DNA of 64,000 bases, taken from NCBI GenBank assembly GCA_000499405.2, contig HG738138.1, positions 6,384,888 through 6,448,887 of the forward strand, in the 5' to 3' direction. Below are positions 13,901-25,039 of the stretch, piece after piece (the stretch's first letter is position 1; the number at the start of each line of letters is the position of its first letter). The DNA is from Onchocerca volvulus. Its lineage: Eukaryota > Nematoda > Chromadorea > Rhabditida > Onchocercidae. The notes under the pieces are model-generated. The model saw only the letters and a program-made list of their open reading frames with translations. It searched no databases and was not told where the DNA came from. Made by a program: the position numbers and the translations under genes.

Positions 13901-16900
13901 TTCATGCCATGATAATGAATCATCCACAAATAAAAATAAAATGTGAAAACAATGGCACCATAAAAGATGTATAAAAAATCAATGAATACCATACAACGTA
14001 AAATTCTAGGATATTAAGAAATCAGACTTCGGGATCATACTCAAAATGATAACGGTGATTTGCAGCGAAATTTGCAATCCTTGTTATTATTCTCCAGTTC
14101 CCACTGTTCCACTGACCCAGAAGCACAGAGATAAGTCAAATGAGCCTTCAAATTTCAAGTAAATGATAAAATCTATATGCATTTTAAAAAATATAATAAT
14201 ATAGTACATATTACACATGCTTACTAGCGCTAAACTCACATCAAAAGATGTGAGTTTAGATTCCGGAATGAATCCCCACTTCTTATGGATCACTGATGAA
14301 TATGACATAGAAAAACTAAAGTTTTGATATATTTATCTACTCTTCATACGTTCTCCACTTCTTTAGAACGTAATAGACTACAAGAAATAATCGCCAAAAT
14401 TTTTTTTGTGCCAATAACCGAATGATTACCAAACAAATTTAGTTCAAAAAAGCTCCGGATTCAAACTCAGTATTCGGCAATGTTTGTGATGGGAATGGTG
14501 TGTACAATGAAGAGCAAATTCGGCGTTTATTATTTCTTAAGGATATCGTAACGTCCTGAAATTAAATAAAAAATGATGACTTGATTGCAAAATGATTACA
14601 AGATATTTGTCACTCTGCAGTGTTCAATCAAGTTAATTCACAGATCAATTTTTTACATTCAGGACAGATAATTTAAACAACTGATGCCTTTTAAATGATG
14701 TTTGATGTTAAATCAAGTTTCCTTTCGAAGAGATGAAGAGATTTAGTTAACAAAACCAAACTCGCTTCCTATCTCCTCAAAATCAGCCAACTGATTTGTG
14801 GATTGAATAATTTGAAATAACTCAAAAAAACTTTTTAACAAAATACAGCATAAGTTAACCACAAACCACACATTATTTTGTCACGATAGTGTTATGCCTC
14901 AACTCGACGACAGAAATAACAAGATGAATGATTTATATGAAGCAACAATTTGAACAGAAAATTGAAAGCTTCCAGAGGACGTAACAGAGTCAAGAAATGC
15001 TAGAACAAGTGACAAGAGCAGTTTTTTAAAAGTGAGTTATTTGATGGATGAAACCTCAGTAAATAGTCAGATAAGAATCTCCTCTGCAGCACTCTTTTAT
15101 CAATAAATCGGTTTTCGTATTTCTATAAAGTTATTCATTCTTCTTTCATTCACTAATTCGAAATAAACATAAATCTGGACAAAAGAGTTGCTGCTATTAC
15201 TGCAAACATTGGTCAATCATATCATATTATTTTATTTTACCTCTACACCATAAGGCCGAGTTCTACAAAGTCTATAAACTAACGATGTTAGGAGACTTAC
15301 GTTATAAAATTACGTTATAAAATTGGCAGATTAACGAGACCTGATGGTTATGTTATAAAATTGACAGATTAATGAGACCTGATGCTGAGATCACGTGTCA
15401 AAATTACAAAAGTTTTTTTGTAAAATGTTTTTTAGGAACAAGATAACATGCACTCTAGATACATAATGCATTACTCTTTCCAGTCCCTTTCTCGAAAATT
15501 TTGTCCAGAAGTCATTTATCTTTAAAAAGAAGTCATTACTCATTTAAAATATTTTGTTATGTTGATGAGCGGTGTTATTTTATCAGTTGCGAAACCGGCT
15601 TTTTTTCTTAGCCCTCGCTCTCACTCTCCAAATTTGATATCTTATCCATGAGAAATCTTCACGAATTGTTCCACAAAGCAACTGTGCAAACCTCCGAAAT
15701 AATCACCAGTCAATTTCTTAGCTTTCATTCAAATAAGAAATTATCTATAAATTCGGTAAAATAGGAGAAAAACACAGAAATCCATAATTATGATAATGCA
15801 AATGTCAATGACAATTCAATCAGTCTTCCTTTAATAATTTTATTTCAACAAATAATATTAATAATGTAGAACTTATTTAAAGAATCTGAATAAATTTCAT
15901 CAGTCACAAACCAACTGTTTCAGATTTGAATAATGAAGAAAAATTGATGATTCTAAAAAACGGCACATACAATAAACGATTACAGATGTTACTGAAATTT
16001 CCATTTTATTCATCCAAATTAAAAAGAAATGGTCATATATCATGAATTTTATTCCGATTGTTCTGTCCAAAACGTCTTTCCAAGCAAGCTTACATTAAAA
16101 AAAAAAATGATACAAATAATTGCTGTTTGACATACATCCTTTATTCAGTCAAAAAATTTAGAATAGCACTGCTAAGATGAAATTTAAATGAAAATAAAAA
16201 AAGAAAAAAAAAACAATAGAATTCTTGTATGAAATGAACTGATAACCTTCGAAAGGCAAAAAATAGATCACAAATCGACAATATAAAATTATGCTGACAG
16301 CAGTTGTTAACAAACAGTAGCAGAAGTACAGAGAATTGAACAATTAAATTATAGACGAAACATCAATAATGCAAGGAGTTATTGCATCATTTCAAATCCC
16401 TTCCAACCATATGGCAAGAAATAACGGCAAAATCTTGCTGAGATCACTAACAATTTATCCACCACATGTTCACTTTTGTTCAACAGCCCATATATGCTCG
16501 ATTTTAATACACTGCTCTGGTATTATTGGAATATATTCAGCAAAGGAAATAATTTACCATTAAGAAGTTATGTTTTCTACTTCTTTGACTGGTATTATCA
16601 GGCATTGTTCACTAACATCTAAGAGAAGATGAACTATTTAACCCCGAACTTGTTCAGGGAAAGAACAGTCATAACATGAATGAGTTTAACATACATCGAT
16701 ATGTCTCGTTTCCATTAGGCAGTCTATTTAACTAGCTCTAACCAAACTTTGAAAAGATACTTCTACCGTATGGATAAATTCCTAAGTGCTATCATGGCTC
16801 TGTCATCGAATCCTACGGAATTCGGAATGAACGAAACTTTATCAAAAATAGCAGATTAACTGAATAGCCTAACTAGTTCTGGATGTTCATAAAGTAGGGT

Positions 16901-17663
16901 CATAATCATTATCAATTTAATTTGTCAAGATATAAAATAGGAATTGCAATTTTCTCTACAGTTCAGTAAAAATGCAAAATTAAAAAAAGGAAGAAAGTAG
17001 AAAAGTTGAGGGATTTATGTAGCAGAAACGTCATCATGACAAACTTTTATCAAACGCATATAAAAAGGAGTGGGCAATATCATCTCTAGGGCGATAATGG
17101 AAAAGTAGAATCCAATCTCGATCTCTTCGTAAATTATCAAATTCATGTTGCTGATATTTCTTTACAATAACAATAACTTGATATTAAAAATAAAAAACAG
17201 ACAGAATAAAAAAGACATATCTCATTCACGAAAGCTCAGATTTAAAGTACGGAAAATGCATACCAGATTTCCCCCGTATCAGATTTCATTTTTTACATCT
17301 AGAATTGATTTTAATTCAATCGATGTACAAATGATTACAAGATCATTGTAGTGTCTACACTGCACTGCATATTCTAGCAATTTTTAAAATCAAAATCTCA
17401 GTAATATCTAATTATGTTTTGTTCAATCTGAACACACATGATGAAAAAACAGTCAAAAAAAAAAAAAAAATTCTTAGTAATACAAATGCCAAATGTCGCT
17501 AATTGGCAGTTGTTTATTCATCCTTCAAGTCAATTTCTAGAATAGTATCACATGCATTTCACAGCGTGTGCATACATCGTTGCGAATGCATTGCGACGTG
17601 TGCAACGAGTATTTTACTAATTGCATCTTTAAAATTAACTCGCACGACATGAAAGCAGTACAT
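10946..17663. other. AT-rich intergenic region, no supported gene
   Basis: No exon chain with coding-like residues was found on either strand in 6.7 kb. ORFs such as 13159-13404 (-), 14087-14308 (-) and 16369-16563 (+) are hydrophobic or low-complexity readings of AT-rich DNA. The region should contain the promoter of the Egalitarian-like gene, which reads away to the left. A small tandem duplication at 15314-15384 is listed separately. Confidence 0.5.
15314..15384. repeat. 38-bp-period tandem duplication
   Basis: A unit beginning GTTATAAAATTGGCAG occurs at 15314-15346 and again at 15352-15384 with two changes (GG to GA and AACG to AATG). The 13-base head of the unit also appears alone at 15301. 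This is a short imperfect tandem repeat with no apparent gene around it. Confidence 0.75.
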
Positions 17664-18023
17664 TCAGGCAATATCAGTGCATGTATACGTTGTAGACCAA
17701 AATAAACTATCACTATCACCACGACAGTCATCACTGACAACAAATGCACCACAATCTAAACTATGCGACCGGACGCCATCCTTTCTTGCTGTTGTCCTGG
17801 AATGTGTACAGCTCGAACTTGTTCTAGAATGTTCCACGCCCAATTCTCTCGCACTCTCTTTCTCTGCCGCAGCAAAACATTTTGCTATCTCGCATCGGTA
17901 TGGACAGAAGAGTGGTTGGAGATCGGAAAGTTCAGTTGTCGGTGTCATTTGACTGGAGGGAGTGGTGCAGGTCATCCTCGTCCAGTTCATCCAAAAGTGA
18001 TGTAGATCGAAAGATAGAAACAT
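17664..18023 (-). CDS. possible 119-residue protein, unknown family
   Basis: An open frame of 119 codons on the minus strand, starting MFLSFDLHHFW and ending at a TGA just left of 17670. The acceptor-like TTTTCATTTAG lies about 17 bases before the ATG, which suits trans-splicing or an internal exon. The protein has several cysteines (FCPYRCEIAKC and DCGAFVVSDDC) and is Ser/Thr-rich near its end. No domain recognised and no signal peptide seen. This segment is richer in G+C than its flanks, so it is open in other frames too: a plus-strand frame of 91 codons (17677-17952) and a shorter acidic minus-strand reading (LLDELDEDDL). A conserved exon probably lies here, but which frame is used is unsure. 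Confidence 0.35.
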   Translation of the reverse strand: MFLSFDLHHFWMNWTRMTCTTPSSQMTPTTELSDLQPLFCPYRCEIAKCFAAAEKESARELGVEHSRTSSSCTHSRTTARKDGVRSHSLDCGAFVVSDDCRGDSDSLFWSTTYTCTDIA

Positions 18024-18267
18024 TCTATCGCTTTCAGTTACCTAAATGAAAAGAGGGATTTGCTAACCTTATGGTTAATTCAGGGGAAAATTCGATATCA
18101 ATATACGAGAAAGCTTGCAAATGGAGCCTAATACTACATCCGCATACAGTTTGACCTTCTCGAAAAGATTTGACGATAAAAAAGGATACGTGGCATAGTT
18201 TAGACTTGAACCCACTTTTAAAATAACGTTAATGTCGGCCGATAAATAGGAACCATTATCGCAGGAT

Positions 18268-18297
18268 AGACAGACACAGACACAGACACAGACACAG

Positions 18298-18384
<87 letters not shown>

Positions 18385-18387
18385 TAC
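18268..18387. repeat. compound microsatellite (CAGACA)n-(CA)n-(CATACA)n
   Basis: About 120 bp of three adjoining simple repeats on the plus strand: CAGACA units, then a pure CA run, then about twelve CATACA units. It lies about 365 bp upstream of the CRELD start and is likely length-polymorphic. A long Val-Tyr/Cys-Val ORF across it on the minus strand is an artefact of the repeat. Confidence 0.95.
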
Positions 18388-18741
18388 CAGTCATCAGATC
18401 AACCCACGGTTCATAAAACTCTCCATATCGGTTGCAATTTGCGAGACATTTCGTGAGCGTTTAGCACCTTTTAAGTTTCATTATCTTTTTAGCTTTCTGT
18501 CGCTGTACTGGTAAAATACTTTGCATTTTGTTATTCATTATACTTTTCGAATAGTGATGTTATTTCCTCGACAATTCTGTTTAAACCTTTGACACTTTTC
18601 TTACCTACAATTTACTGTTAGAACAAATAATATATTGCAGAAAGATTATCATTATCATTTGATCTCATATAGATGTTCATGTGCTTTTATCATTATCATC
18701 ACTATTGACATTTATTTTGTACTATGATTAATCGCGACTTC

Positions 18742-18753
18742 GATATTTTAGTT
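18742..18753 (+). promoter_or_regulatory. likely spliced-leader acceptor before CRELD ATG
   Basis: GATATTTTAG ends at 18751 and is followed two bases later by the ATG at 18754, in frame with the CRELD N-terminus. No earlier exon fits. The close spacing is typical of a nematode trans-splice site and was used to prefer this ATG over the in-frame ATG at 18724. A later ATG at 18796 would also leave a signal peptide. Confidence 0.5.
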
Positions 18754-21700
18754 ATGCTAATATGTACAACACTCGAGAATTTTTTATTTTCCTCTATGAT
18801 CTGTTGGATGGCCTTCATGAATATTGTGGGATTTGCTGCATATGTTGATAAGTGTAAATATTGCACTCTTGTCGTGGAAACATTCAAAGCGGTTCGTTTT
18901 ATGATGGCAAGTATCATTTCTTCAAGATTACAAAGTTGAATATACCACATTTCATTTAACATTTTGGCAGTGTACTTTACATTCCAGGAGTTGGAAAGTT
19001 TTTACATTAACTATAGACTGTCAGTTTGGTAGAAGAGTGCATGTCTAGGTAATGTAAGAACTGGTTGTTTGTTTTAGAGAGATGTTTCTTATACTTAAAT
19101 TCTATTTTCACCATTTTATCAGGTTTATTTTGCAGGGTATGAAAAAAACTGAGAACCAGCACTTTGCTGGTGGAAATACTGATTGGGAGGAGAGAAAGTT
19201 AGGAAAATTTGCCAAAAGGTTCGTCCGCATTTTTAGAATCTTTCTGCCAAAGTTATTTTGAATAAAATTTATTTCTTTAAAGATTAGCTTGGGATATGCC
19301 TCACTGTTGATAAGTTTTGAAAATACTTCTCATATCCAAATATACTTTTTGATAAGTTATAACTGCAAACCATCCTGATTGTAGTGAAGACTTCAATTAT
19401 AGATCTTGAAATCCTCTCTTGAAAAATAAGAGATTAGTAACGAACTTGTAGAATTTTATGTAAAACTCATCCAAGGCATGAGGAGAAATCGATTAGTCTT
19501 CGTGAAACTGAAGTAATTTTTTTATTGGGCACTTCTGACTATTTTTTCAAGCGGAATTTTTCCCAGTCAATTTGTGGATGATATTGATAGTTTACAGCGC
19601 TGCATAATCTTTGCACTTCAGTGAAACAAGACTGGTAGAGATTATGGAACATTTGTGCAAAACGAAATATTTGGATAATTTGGATGAATTTAAGGATATC
19701 AAGGATCTTGAATTCAAGGTATCTGAACTGTTATCAACAACATTCGACCATAAACAGTACTGGTTTATTTAAAACGGTATATATTTTTAGAAAAAGCAAA
19801 ATGAACTGTAATAGATATTGCAGTGTCAACAATTAGTTGAAGAACATGAAGAGAGCATTGAAAACTGGTATTTCCATAAACAACTTTCTAATCCTGATTT
19901 CCTGAAGTGGTTATGTTACGAAAAGCTACGATTATGTTGCAATGCGGGGCATTATGGTGCAAATTGTAAACCTTGTCCTGGTGTTGACAAAAATCTGCCA
20001 GTTTGCTCTGGTCATGGATTCTGTCAGGTCTTCATTAAAAATCTACTGTTAAAGTTTCTGTCTAAAAAATTGTTTCACTTAAAAAAATTTGTTTTTGATG
20101 AAACTTTTAGATTTAAATTAAACCAATAGTATTTATAACGATGAAAAGTTTAGGGTGATGGTTCTCGGGAAGGAAATGGTAAGTGCAAGTGTGATATAGG
20201 TTATGTCGGCTCTATGTGCAGTAATTGTGATGCAAATTATTACGCCATACGGAATAGTTCCACTTTCAGTTGCAATGGTAAATTTATATATGTGCAATAC
20301 ATTTAAACACTAAAACAAATAGGATTTCTTAATACAAATGTTTTTGGATATCTAGTACCCGAAAGCTACTGATTTTTGTCTTTGTTCACTTTATTAATTT
20401 AAATGTACCGACATGTGTATGTCGCAAAAACAGTAAACAGGATATATGCACTTAGTGACATATATTTCCTTATACATCTCTTCTGTTATCTCATCACTGT
20501 TTTTTAGTGCTTAGAAATTAAAAGAAAAAAATTTTATTTGTGAAGCGAGACTTGTATCCTTTTGCAATATCTTTATGTGATTCTCACTATTTGCAATACC
20601 TTTGAAGTTTTTAGAATGTCACAAATCGTGTAGAGGCGGTTGTACCGGTGGTGAGCCACGAAATTGTAAAGAGTGTCACGCTGGCTGGATCATGAATGAC
20701 AGCAATGAATGCGAAGGTTCGGAAATTTCCAATTTTCTCGTTTTATGGGGTTCCTATGCTTGTAAATTTTTTTTTTTTAGTAAAGTAAGCTGTATTTTCG
20801 TTATCAACAAATAGATCGTTTTAGAAGTGGACCATTTTTTTTTTCAGTCTGGTTTTTGGATTTTACAGATGTCAACGAATGTCTTGATGAAAATTTGTGC
20901 ACTGGTGAGCATATGAAGTGCAATAATACAGAAGGTTCATACGAATGTATATGTGACAAAGGTTTTGTCAGAGACTCTAGCAGTGTTTGTAAAATTGATG
21001 TTAAAGGTATGTTCTGGATGTTTGTTTTATCTAATAAAGGCAGCACTTTTGTTTCTGTTCCCTCGCTTGAAATATTTAGGAATGCCTTCCTTTTTATTTA
21101 CTTTGTTCCTTGTCAAAGTAGATGCTGTGAGGGCTAAGAGTGAAGGCTAAGTTTTTGGATGTGAGGTATATACTGCGTTTGTGCAACGTATATTACATAA
21201 CTCACAAAATTTGTTTCATGTACATTGCGGCGCTTCACTTATAGGCCTTATCTTAGTGTAGAGACGAAAATAACTACTGATGGCTCAATTTAATTTTACT
21301 TGAATAGTTACAGCCAATCCACAAGGACTGCAATGCTGAAAAAAAAATAAGATGAATGGTGCATATATATCCACTAGTACTACGTTTTTGTTCATGACAT
21401 ACTCTGAAGCGTATATCCACTTTGAAATGGATAATATGATTGTGTTTTCCATGTTATAAGACTTTATGACAGACTGGGCTACTGAAAAAATATATCCACA
21501 GCTTTTTGTGGCACTCTCTCTACTTTTTTTTACAACAGAGCTTTTATGTATCTAGTCTTTTTTATAATCTAATTGCAATACTGTTTTCACATTAACATTT
21601 TAAAGCTGTCTTAACTGTAAATTTCCACCGAATTTTTGGGCATTCATTGCTACTGATGGTAATATAACATATCATATTTTGTTGCCAGTGATGGTACATC

Positions 21701-21942
21701 TTATTCTAACGGATTTATTGTGCTAATGCTTTTCAGCTCCGCCTGAGAAACTATGGGCACAACCAGACAGGTTACTTCGTTCGTTTTCGATTACAGGCCT
21801 TTCTATATTAGTTTCAGTGGTCATTTGGCGTCGATCATTCAGTTTATTTGTATTCGCTGCTCTGTGTGCACTCACCGCTTTGTTCATTGAATTTTATTTT
21901 GATTACACTTCACTTTCTGAATTTTCACATTCCTTGATTTAA
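18754..21942 (+). CDS. crld-1: CRELD family protein, membrane isoform
   Basis: Eight exons join with matching phases: 18754-18891, 19136-19218, 19622-19718, 19824-20027, 20154-20277, 20615-20716, 20869-21006 and 21737-21942 (about 330 residues). In order: signal peptide (MICWMAFMNIVGFAAY region), CxxC (CKYC), the CRELD-specific GGNTDWEE motif, a WLCYEKLRLCC segment, an EGF-like region (CSGHGFCQ, then CKCDIGYVGSMC), a Cys-rich CxxxCxxxC repeat (CHKSCRGGCTGG), a calcium-binding EGF (DVNECLDENLC), then two hydrophobic segments near the C-terminus. This is the full CRELD architecture. CRELD proteins act in the ER; the C. elegans orthologue CRLD-1 promotes assembly of acetylcholine receptors. The alternative last exon is listed separately. 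Exon 7 ends in phase 1, and both terminal exons supply the two bases needed. The product is unlikely to be anything else; the exact start is the main doubt. Confidence 0.93.
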
Positions 21943-22257
21943 TGGTCTTATTCTCGTTTATTTGGAAACTTCTCCATCTTCTGTTAATCTTTGTGTATAA
22001 ATTGATATGTGAATCGAAGTGCAGATTTCATTAATCATAAACTGAGTGGAAATATTTCGGACATTAACTTGCATGGATCGGAGTCAACACGTAATTCAAC
22101 AGATCTGGTTTTTTAGTAAATGAAATTGGATTTCCACTGAGAATTTCAGGAATGCAAGATGCGAAACTTGGAGTTCATGGGAAATACTTACTGTTTTTTT
22201 GTTTTCTCCAGAATATCCTTGATATATTTTATGATATACCAACATACCTTTTTACAG

Positions 22258-22442
22258 CACCTAATACGATTAATGGGGAAAAGGTCAAAAATAGGAAGAG
22301 CAATGGCAATTTAGACAATTTCGATATCGATATTGCAACGAGAGATTTTGAAAACCCGGAAGAGGGTTCATGGAATTCAAAATTTGAAAGTGAAGGAAGT
22401 CATGGACAGAATAATCGGATTTCTAGAATGGATGAATTATAA
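22258..22442 (+). CDS. crld-1: alternative CRELD last exon, soluble tail ending MDEL
   Basis: After TTTTTACAG (ends 22257) an open frame of about 61 codons runs to TAA at 22440-22442. It starts in the same phase as the membrane exon at 21737, so exon 7 (ends 21006) can join either one; both give Ala-Pro at the junction. The tail is hydrophilic and acidic (DNFDIDIATRDFENPEEG) and ends SRMDEL, a KDEL-like ER retrieval signal. It has no membrane segment. AATAAA lies 20 bases after the stop. In vertebrates these two forms are separate genes (CRELD1 membrane, CRELD2 ER/secreted); C. elegans makes membrane and soluble forms by splicing. Use of the exon is inferred from phase, splice site and tail sequence, not from transcripts. 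Confidence 0.8.
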
Positions 22443-22461
22443 TTCAGGTGTTTTATTCTGG

Positions 22462-22467
22462 AATAAA
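22462..22467 (+). terminator. polyadenylation signal AATAAA
   Basis: AATAAA lies 20 bases after the stop codon of the MDEL-ending CRELD exon, in CTGGAATAAATTTG. Its position supports use of this distal exon as a true 3' end. Confidence 0.6.
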
Positions 22468-24363
22468 TTTGTTAACATATCTGTCGGGTAATTCATGAAA
22501 GCTGGCTTCTCTATATTGTTGAACAGAGTTGTTTTTTTTTCTTTCTTTTTTTTTTTTTTTTTAATTTTTTTCAAGTATTTACAGAGCTGTTTTTTAATTC
22601 AGTCGAAATATGCATAACACAATTTGTTTTTCGGTACTGGATGAAGAAATGATAACAGAATGTTTAATTCATTGATATTTTAACGTTTGTTATTATTATT
22701 TATGTTTGAATTAGGAAATTGTTTTACTATTTTTATAACCCATAAATTATTGTCTTTTTCCTTAAGAATTTCATTGTTCATACAAAGAAAGAAAAAACGA
22801 ATTTGATTGTTTAATCATCATTTCATATTAAAAAGGCTGGTCAAATAGAAGCCTTGTGATCTCAAGCGTGTTTTTACTGTGATTTCTTGCTTTTTTGATT
22901 ATTACATTAATATGATAACCACCGTTTTTTTTCTTGCGATACAGTATATGTTATATGCGCTAAACTTTTAAGTAAAAGACTTAGTAACCTTCAATGTTTT
23001 TGGTGGAACAGTTTTATGTCAGCACAGGATATGAGTTAAAAAATTTGTGGAGATACTCCACTGTTGAGAGGAGAAGTATAGATGAATATACTCACATAAA
23101 AATGAGAGGTGATGGATGATAGTTATGGCCCTAGCGAAGAAGATAGGTTGATGGTATCTATGATTTAAAGACAAAATGTTGAAATCTATTTTGGCAATGT
23201 AGTGTTTTCACGTATAAGATGTATTACACATTTCTTTGTTACAGAAAGTAATTATCGATACTGTTCAATAATGAGTTTTATGGATGGGAAAGCTTCAAGT
23301 TATTTGATATTCCTCCAGGCCGACCCTCCTAGTCCTCATCTTTCATCTTATGCCTGCTTCAATGATTTTTGCATTAATGATGTTGCTTTTGTTACTAAAT
23401 AATTGTGCATATTTCCCGATGTCAGTGACAATACCCAGTTTTGTTGCCTCTGTTTCTATGTTAGCAGATGGAACAGGACATATGATATCCTGTGCAGTTC
23501 TTGTTTCAATTTAAATTTATTAATCACAGTTTTATACAGTTTTCATAGTGAAAACAAATCGGTACATCCTATTTCTTATATAAGTTTTCTTTGGAGTTGG
23601 ATTAATCCTGAACCGTGATATTTCTGGAACACTTCTTGGGAAAGTATTATTGAAGCATTTTCTGTCTCTTGCGCAAATAATTATCTGATCTGGGCGCTTG
23701 TTTTTTTTTTTTTTTTTTAAGCCGTTATTGATTACTGATGCCAAAATCGATGTGATTCTGTTGTCGCATGTTGTTGCTTTCAGAGAGATTATTTTATGGC
23801 TCAGCATCAGCATGTGTCACAAGTATTCATAGAATATTTCCTTCCAATATTCGAAATACGTCCAACTACACTATTGAGATCAGCGATTCGCAATATTTTG
23901 GTTTTAATTTTGTGGGATTTTGCTTTCCGACTTTGATTTTTGTTCTTTATTTCAACATCTTGATTATCACTCAGAAATGGAAGTGGATATCAATACCTTA
24001 ATCGTTAACCTGTCTCCTATCTTTTGGTTAGATTTTTGCTTTTCCAACATTATGAACAATAGATGAGCGGACTCATTTTGACACAACGTTTCAGGTTCTT
24101 CGTTTGAAATTTCGAGACAGCACTGTATTCGAATACGTGCGTGTTTCTATATACATATATACCCACTATTATATAGATGTCACATCTGTGATAGATAAAA
24201 ACATGCTTCTTTTCACAATATTCCTTTCTCTCCTTCCCGCTCTTTTCTGTCCTTTTCTTTTATCGTTCATTTTTCCACTGTTCTGCTTCTTTCACCCTCC
24301 CTGTTATCTATGTTTATCTTTTTATTCACTTTGTTCATATTATTCTCTCACATGGTATTTGTG
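22468..24363. other. intergenic, T-rich, no supported gene
   Basis: The stretch after the CRELD gene is T-rich, with runs at 22531-22571 and 23701-23719. ORFs of 66-93 codons (for example 23532-23813 (-) and 24104-24364 (+)) are dominated by Phe, Leu and Lys, have no domains and have no matching splice partners. It ends where the first copy of the dispersed repeat begins. Confidence 0.5.
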
Positions 24364-24625
24364 ATATTTCTCAAGCAAGTGAATCACTTATATCTCTGCA
24401 CAAAGACCTTTGTTCTGTTATTTTCCGATTTGCTAGTGGAACTTACAGGCATTTTGTGAAATGTAGAGATGTTAACTGTCAGAAATGTTATAAGGTCTGG
24501 AGCATGTGAGAATTGTTCGTCTCTTATCCTTTGTCCTGTTAACAACCTTTTGTATGATTAATGTGTTGTGAACCTCCACCACTATTAAGACCAAGGATTA
24601 TGCATATGAAAAGGAGCTTCTCGAG
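24364..24625 (+). repeat. dispersed repeat R, copy 1 (short)
   Basis: About 260 bp that match parts of 27513-27770 and 30446-30695. Shared blocks, in order: TATTTCTCAAGCAA, CTTTGTTCTG, TGTGAAATGTAGAG (TGTGAAATGTTGAG in copy 2), AACTGTCAGAAATGTTA, GGATTATGCATA. The copy stops near 24625 and lacks the second half seen in copies 2 and 3. It lies about 400 bp before the Helitron remnant begins. No coding capacity is apparent. Confidence 0.65.
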
Positions 24626-25039
24626 TTAACCAACTGTATGCCTCCGATCAGTCTACAATATTTATTATTTCCGAATTTCAAGTTTTACAGTTTCATTTCA
24701 ATGTTTCCGATTGCATTGTTGAATTGAATTCTTATAGATTCCGATTTATTTTCATTTTAATTTAATTATTTTGTGTGACATTGCATTAGAATTGAGCTGT
24801 GTCGTTTACCATAGCTTTCATTTCGTTCTTTTTTCATTGTTTTTCATTTCTTTTTTTTAACTGATTTTCTTATTTTTCAGTGCAAGTGGCGGTGGAATTG
24901 AGCTGTGTAGATTGAGCTGCGTTTGAATTGAAGTATTTTGCCGGTATTTTCTACTTTATTTTCCTTGTTTTTTCTTTGCGTGTTTTTGCCTTTTTTAATG
25001 TTTTACAATTTTATATTTTTTTGTTATAATTTTCTTTTG
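24626..25039. other. spacer between repeat R copy 1 and Helitron
   Basis: No gene seen. It holds a short degenerate duplication around GAATTGAGCTGTGT (about 24790 and 24896). The 5' end of the Helitron probably falls within or just after it, but no clear TC terminus could be assigned. Confidence 0.4.

Noticed and set aside
18075..18383. 102-codon minus ORF rich in Val-Tyr and Cys-Val
   Set aside because: It is a translation of the compound CA-type microsatellite and has no independent coding signal.
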